Shown one piece after another: positions 58,481 through 64,000 of a stretch of 64,000 nucleotides of DNA (position 1 is its first letter; every line of letters begins with the position of its first letter). A program made the translations under genes and the position numbers. This DNA is from Enoplolaimus lenunculus (Eukaryota > Nematoda > Enoplea > Enoplida > Thoracostomopsidae): contig JASANG010002845.1 of the NCBI GenBank assembly GCA_030248215.1, forward strand, positions 310,001 through 374,000. The letters are read 5' to 3'. The notes under the pieces were generated by a model, which was not told the DNA's origin, ran no database searches, and saw only the letters and a list, made by a program, of their open reading frames with translations.

Positions 58481-60742
58481 AAATATAATGCAAATCATTT
58501 TAAGCAACGAGGTGATGACGGGTTTTTCATTGGAAGTGTTAGGACAAAATATGTTATAGAGCGTAAGTAAGATGGTAGTCTAAGTACATAAGTAAGATTG
58601 TAGTTTAAGTGTCATGTCATTTATTTTGCAATTATGTAGAAAACTATTTGCGTAAGCACAACTGTAGCTGTACACAACTAAATCGTAAATCACAATGTTT
58701 GTCTGCGAATTTTGTTCGTTGTTCGAAATGATAAATATACGTACTTCCAGAAGTTAATATTAAAACCCTCGTAAAAACAATATGAAAGCATAACATATTA
58801 TAGGAAGTAATGCTGAATTAGCGTGATTAAGTTTAGGCTTTTGTTGAAATTTGCACTTAAATATCTAGCTCTGGCAACTGCCGGGGTCTGGATATTGAAC
58901 TATCCGGGTCCGGTATTTTTTGGTATCCGGCTGAACATTGAGACATAGTATGCACAGCCTTTTTTAAATTTTCAGTGTGTGCGTAATTGGAGATATAAAA
59001 TAAACGTCAAAATTTAATCGTGAGGGTAATAAAATATACAGCTGGAAGTCAGCAAGATATTTTGTCTATAAGAAACTCGTTATAACTGTGTGATATTCGC
59101 AGATCCTATGTAGATATCCAGCAGTCGAAACTTGTGCGCACTACGCTCGGGTGTACGGTACTTTTACCACTGGCTGTGTTTAGTTTGGACTTTTTACAAT
59201 ATTCTACTACGCAAAGCACAATATTGTATTACTGCATGAAATGACAAAATATTGAACCAATAATTCGATTGTTTCATAATAATTTATGTTATATTTCTGT
59301 TTCAAATGATAATAGATTTTGTTTTTGTTCGTTCAATGTACGTTTAACCGTAGAAGCATATAAACCAAAGGACGGTTAAGTACTCAGACAAATATGTGCA
59401 TGGCAGACACGAGGCTATCCGTACTCCCAGAAAAATTATGCTAGCATTACAATACAACCACATTGACTATGTGTTGTTTAGGGATGTTACGGATGCTATT
59501 TTTTCAAAATACGCGGATGCGGATCTTCGGACTCCACATCGGTGGATGTGGATGTTTTTGAAATTCTTGTTTCTCAACTTTCAGATTTGTTCGTCATGAA
59601 TTGCACGTTTCAATGCACAGACCAAAATGTATTTGAACTTTTTTAAAGAATATCACTAGTTAGCCCAATTCGCACCTGCTGCTCAATAAGCGTTGGCATT
59701 CTCTATATGTGTCGTGGTGTAAATTTTCATAAATGTGCGGGAAATAGTCTAATTGCTAAATAGCCGATTTCATGCTGTAGAGAGGAGAGAGAGGTGGTGG
59801 AATGCATGTTTTGGAAATCCGCAACATCCCTAATTTTGTTCTTTACAATGTCATTAAGGTATTCTTTCGGTCGCATTAAGATTGTTTATAAAACTTTGGT
59901 GTGTTTAAATAAAGCTTAATATAAACTGGAATTAATTAACAATTCAATTTGGCACACTATCTTCGTACAGTTTAAGTAAAAATTGTTCGAGTTTAGTCGA
60001 TGTTTTAGTCGTGACGTTATTGTTATATTGTAATTCTTGAAATTTTTGTATGTCATCACAGTAGTTTTTAGTATTTGAAATATTCATGTTAGAAGCGAAG
60101 AGTCAAGCCATAACAACCATAAACGGTTATTATTTTAAGACAACCGTTAGTTTCAATAACTTATTTCAAACAGAAAGGCTAGGGACTCGGCAGCTTTTTG
60201 CATTGCTGGTGCCAGTATTTATGAACCGTGTCAAAATCATCGCAGGATGGCAAGAAAAGTTTGGATTCGAATCCAGCAAGGTTCGGAAATTCCTGTATGT
60301 ATGTGTTTACAAAATTGAGCTAGGACAGACTGAATCATTTTTCGAGAAGTTTTAGCACTTGCGGTTCGAACCTCAATTCATATTTCAGTAAAATTTGGTT
60401 TCGGTGATTCAAAATTCACATGTTTCTATTGCTTTCATAACATTAGGTTTGCTGAACCGACGCGTCAAACTGCTGTCAGATGAGAATATTTTTCAAAGTC
60501 AAAGTTCGGAATTAAACAAGTCGTGTTTTCAGTGCCATCCTGTATTACCGATGACGGTAATTCGGCACATCCCGAGATATCGCATATAATTTAATAGCGG
60601 TTGTTGTTTAATCTATCATAAGCACTAAGCTGAACAACCCATGAACTACGGCATTAGTTCAAATTTCTTGGTATTGGCTGTTCACACAGGTAGGCATCAG
60701 CCATTGTTTGTTTTGATTTTTTCAAATTCCAAATGTTATGAT

Positions 60743-61050
60743 CAAGAGTAGATAATGACAAGAGTGTGCAACTCTTGAGGTCCCGCATGGTACAAAATGT
60801 ACCACTGGGTGTTGCGTTTTTGGCAGAATCCCATTGCTTAGGGTGGTCGCTATAACATGAATACCTCTAAATTAAACCATAACGGGAGTTTGTTTGACGC
60901 CGCATGCAAAAAGTGACATTGTTTGCACCGGTTGTACCCCCTCTAAATAAAAAAGAGGTAAGGCTAAAACAACGCGTGCCGCGTACATTCTTTTGTAGAC
61001 AGAATGTGCCCAGTTGCACACTCTTATTAAATTGCGATTATCCACTCTTG
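60743..61050. mobile_element. Inverted-repeat element, CAAGAGTRGATAAT family
   Basis: The outer ends CAAGAGTAGATAATG and the complement CAAGAGTGGATAATC pair. A second perfect 14-bp inverted repeat (AAGAGTGTGCAACT) lies just inside each end. The 308-bp unit is non-coding. No target duplication could be identified, so the superfamily is open. Confidence 0.6.
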
Positions 61051-62556
61051 GTATAACGCATCAAAAGTCATTATATTTATAAATTTGTATATTCCGGTTT
61101 GCAATTGGGTTGCCATGTACGTTTTATCTTCATTATACTTTGGACGTCTGCATGCCTTAAACATGTTTAGGTATTGTGTTTTTTCGTAAAAAATGTTATT
61201 TATCTTGTATTAGTATATATATTCGTAATTAGCTTGTGAGCCTTTACAAAAGTTGCCGTTGTAACACGCACAAAACCATTGTTACTAAAGTCGAAAATTT
61301 TTAAATTTGCAGTATAAAATAATGAGTGTTCATCACTATTCTCAAAAGTGCGAACCAACACATGTGATAAGTTGTAATTTCTACTAAGCACACTGGGGCT
61401 GAAAGTTTGTGACATTGTTTTTGTTTACATATATACCTACAGTTGTATTGGAAGCAGGATACAACCGAAACAGTGTCTTTGGCTTTGGCAGATCATCGAG
61501 CTCTGGATCTGGTAATATTTTTGCCGGAGGTTCCGTTAATAACGTAGGTAACTTTTAGAGTATCAAACTTCTGGTGGCATGGGTTCGTTCGCAACTGCAT
61601 CCGTTGTAAAAAATATAGTGTGCATCAAATCAAGATGAAAAACGGAGCCAGAATTTTCTGGCATGAAAAGCTAGATCCGAACCTGAACCTGGGATGTTTC
61701 CCAATCATAAACCTGACCGTGAATGGCTAAAATACCTGTATCGGGGTGTGAAATTTTTCGTAATATAATCCTGAACGTTGGCCTGGAGTACTCCACCAAT
61801 AAAACATCTGTTAGTTTATGAACGAAAATCAAAGTCAAGCACCTCTGATTGCACGTATTTATATCGTGTAAACGCACTATACGCGTATTTTTACATTACG
61901 TTACAACGAAAAATAATACAAAAAGGGGTGTTTGACGCGATAAATTTTTTGTTTCAATCTTAAAATTTGAGCGGAGGTATACACCATTCCAAAGCGAACC
62001 AATGTATGTTTAAGTGATGCCGGTCTGATCAAAATGTTCGTCATGTACAAGCCAGTTGAAAAAACTTCGCGAGTGCAGCGTGTGAGAAACGACATTTTCT
62101 GTATTAATTCCAGTAAAAAAATCTTAATTTACAACGTTCCATAAGAAATACTTTTGCAAAAGATCATTCAATTGCTGACATTTTGTCCGGGTATATTTTC
62201 GTAATACCCGAACCCGGCATGTTCTGTTGTGAAAACCCGGACCTGGAATTTCGCAGTCAAAATCTGCGAAAATACCCAAACCTGGATGCAACAGCACGAT
62301 GGAAGAAAATTCAAGTAACAGCGGAACTTTTGGAAATAATGAAATTTTTCGTTTTTTAAAGTTGTGCATCCTTTGAGTTTTTTCTAACCGGGGATTTTGA
62401 AAAATTTGATAAACAATTGTCCAGATTTTCAAGATTTCTTTGACAACGCTGCAAAACTCAACGTTTTTTCAATTTGGCTTCACCTCATCTAGTAATTTGG
62501 TAAAGTTTGTTGTCCTTCAGCTTACGTTTTTCTCACCTCTGGTTGTATCCTGGTCG

Positions 62557-62690
62557 GCCCATGTAAAGATCAGGGGCGGAACGTTTTTCTGAACAGTAAA
62601 CATAAGGTTTAGACTATTTTTGTTTTGCTTAGGCGTAGGCTTAGAAATATACTTATAATACTGTTCCGCCCCTGTTCTTTACATTGGTCC
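62557..62690. mobile_element. MITE with internal telomere-type hexamers, copy 7 (clearest ends)
   Basis: The ends are near-perfect inverted repeats of about 27 bp: GGCCCATGTAAAGATCAGGG and then GCGGAAC on the left, and the complement of GTTCCGCCCCTGTTCTTTAC and then ATTGGTCC on the right. The interior is only about 80 bp and holds GCTTAGGCGTAGGCTTAG and 'tacttataata'. This copy defines the family. Confidence 0.85.
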
Positions 62691-63892
62691 CTGGTCGGAA
62701 GTGTTAATGAAATTTGCAGATGTGTAAGTAGTAATACCGGTCCCACGGCGGGGGTATTACTACTTGTGTATGCTGAGTAAAATCAATTTTTGTGGAAACT
62801 TGAGCGTGATGAAGTGTATATATCAAGGTTTGAAAACAACTTATAAACAAAATAGTAGCATGCGTTCCCCTGTTCCAAGAATATTGGACATTTTGCACAA
62901 TTTGGGTTATTTGTTACAGAGCCGTGACCACTGCCTACTAAACAACTAAAAAGTCAGAACCATTAGGCCGTATAGTCAGTGGTTTCGCTGAGTTTGTTGC
63001 TGGCTTTGGGTCAATTTTTGTAGCCTAACTGTCGGAAAATTTCAAAAAAGATTTAGAAATCTTGACCGCGCAGTACAGGTCACTGCTAAAATTTGGTTCA
63101 TCTCTTGGCACAGTTTGCGTACCTCCTTGCATTGGCAGATAGAGATATGAAAATTTACTGGCAAATGTACATACGCTATTCATACACAGTAATACTTTCT
63201 GAAATTTATACCAGCCCGTTGAAATTTTGCGCCTAGGCATCTAAAAATGTTCGTTTTGAGACAATCAACTGGTTCCACAAATTCATTGTTGAACTGGAGC
63301 TTACATCGACTTTGCCATATTGCAAATTGAGCATTTTCAATAAAGTTAAAAACGCAGTGCTTCTAACGCGGAATTTTTCGCACAAAAATAAATTAGATAT
63401 TTCTAATCACTGATTTGCTGTACCTGCAAACAATGGTGAGTCAGTAGTAAAATGGGCTACACGATTATGTGTACAGCGCTTTCAAACGTAGTTTATAATG
63501 TAAATTCCGCATCGGGCTTTCAGTAAACTTGGTTTTTACCCACTCTCAAGACCTACTTACATAACTGGCATCTATATATATACTCCTAACAAATTGCTCC
63601 ACATCACATCACGTTGGCACACAGAATCATAATCAAGCTGTAACTAAATGAATATCTGTTTCAAGTAAAAATAAAATCGGTTTCTCTTTCCGTTATAAAC
63701 CTGGCTCCACCTGGTCTCTTTTAGAATTTAAGTTAGGCTTAGGCGTTCCTACAAAGCGGAAAAACGTGAAAAATCGATGTTATAGCGGCTACGTCCGCAA
63801 TGTGAAGCTTATCGGGGGCCCTGCGAAGCCATTGAATATTGTTTAGGCTATGTCAGCACCAATATGGTGCTCATTATGTTGTTGGCGTTGTA

Positions 63893-63949
63893 ACTATTGT
63901 TGTTGTTGTTATTATTATTGTTGTTGTTATTGTTGTTGTTGTTTTTGTA
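63893..63949. repeat. TTG/TTA microsatellite
   Basis: A run of TTG units interrupted by TTA, ending in TTTTTG. It lies outside any recognised gene. Confidence 0.9.
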
Positions 63950-64000
63950 GATTTTCATATCTTGTAATCGAAAGGATCACTGGTAAAGCTGTTCACCACC

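Larger units (their letters stand above)
58481..64000. other. Gene-free stretch with dispersed repeats
   Basis: No exon was supported on either strand. Visible content: CCGG-rich repeat words at 58,880-58,930, 61,670-61,800 and 62,170-62,290; a GGATGTGGATG repeat near 59,480-59,560 related to 49,370-49,440; a TIR element at 60,743-61,050; a hexamer MITE at 62,557-62,690; and a TTG/TTA microsatellite at the right edge. Confidence 0.55.

Overview
The window looks like nematode nuclear DNA: AT-rich, with intron-containing genes, introns from about 0.2 to 2 kb, and many short dispersed transposons. The main pointer to a nematode is the hexamer TTAGGC, the nematode telomere repeat, which recurs inside a family of small inverted-repeat elements. 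A U-rich stretch ending in AG also lies close upstream of the start codon in all three genes, as expected for spliced-leader addition, though no spliced leader gene is seen. The splice acceptors (often TTTTAG rather than TTTTCAG) and the gene sizes do not resemble Caenorhabditis. An early-branching nematode is possible, but that is only an inference. I see no bacterial, viral or LTR-retroelement content.

Layout. At 0.7-7.1 kb, minus strand, lies a RING/B-box/coiled-coil/NHL protein of the TRIM-NHL type. A 626-codon exon upstream joins it in phase and may be its 5' half. The stretch from 7.1 to 16.5 kb holds no convincing gene; it contains MITEs and an 18-bp tandem array. At 16.6-33.4 kb, minus strand, lies a large gene of about 2,100 codons that I could resolve into 12 phase-consistent exons. 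It runs from a 10-nt initiator exon through a GW-rich exon and a very long Gln-rich exon to two RRMs of the SUP-26/Shep/RBMS type. The assembly is damaged inside this gene: the Gln-rich exon occurs three times (forward, inverted, forward), separated by a 46-base poly-C run and a low-quality palindromic junction. This looks like an uncorrected read artefact rather than biology.

From 33.4 to 49.9 kb is a repeat-rich intergenic region: tRNA-derived SINEs, a degenerate 65-75 bp minisatellite, two LINE tails (one with a perfect in-frame 243-bp tandem duplication), a Merlin/IS1595-type transposase remnant, a cluster of three perfect hairpins beside an inverted-repeat-bounded GC-rich element, and a 937-bp hAT-like element inserted into a SINE. 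At 49,958-58,156, plus strand, lies a complete 11-exon hexokinase-family gene of 478 codons. It keeps the glucose-binding and catalytic residues but has altered ATP-binding loops. From 58.2 to 64 kb no gene is seen, only dispersed repeats.

The three genes are unrelated in function: an RNA- or ubiquitin-linked TRIM-NHL regulator, an RNA-binding regulator, and a hexokinase-like protein. The most notable observations are the modified nucleotide-binding loops of the hexokinase, the GW/Gln-rich extension on an RBMS-type protein, MITEs carrying telomere-type hexamers, and a nested MITE insertion with a matching empty site elsewhere in the window.
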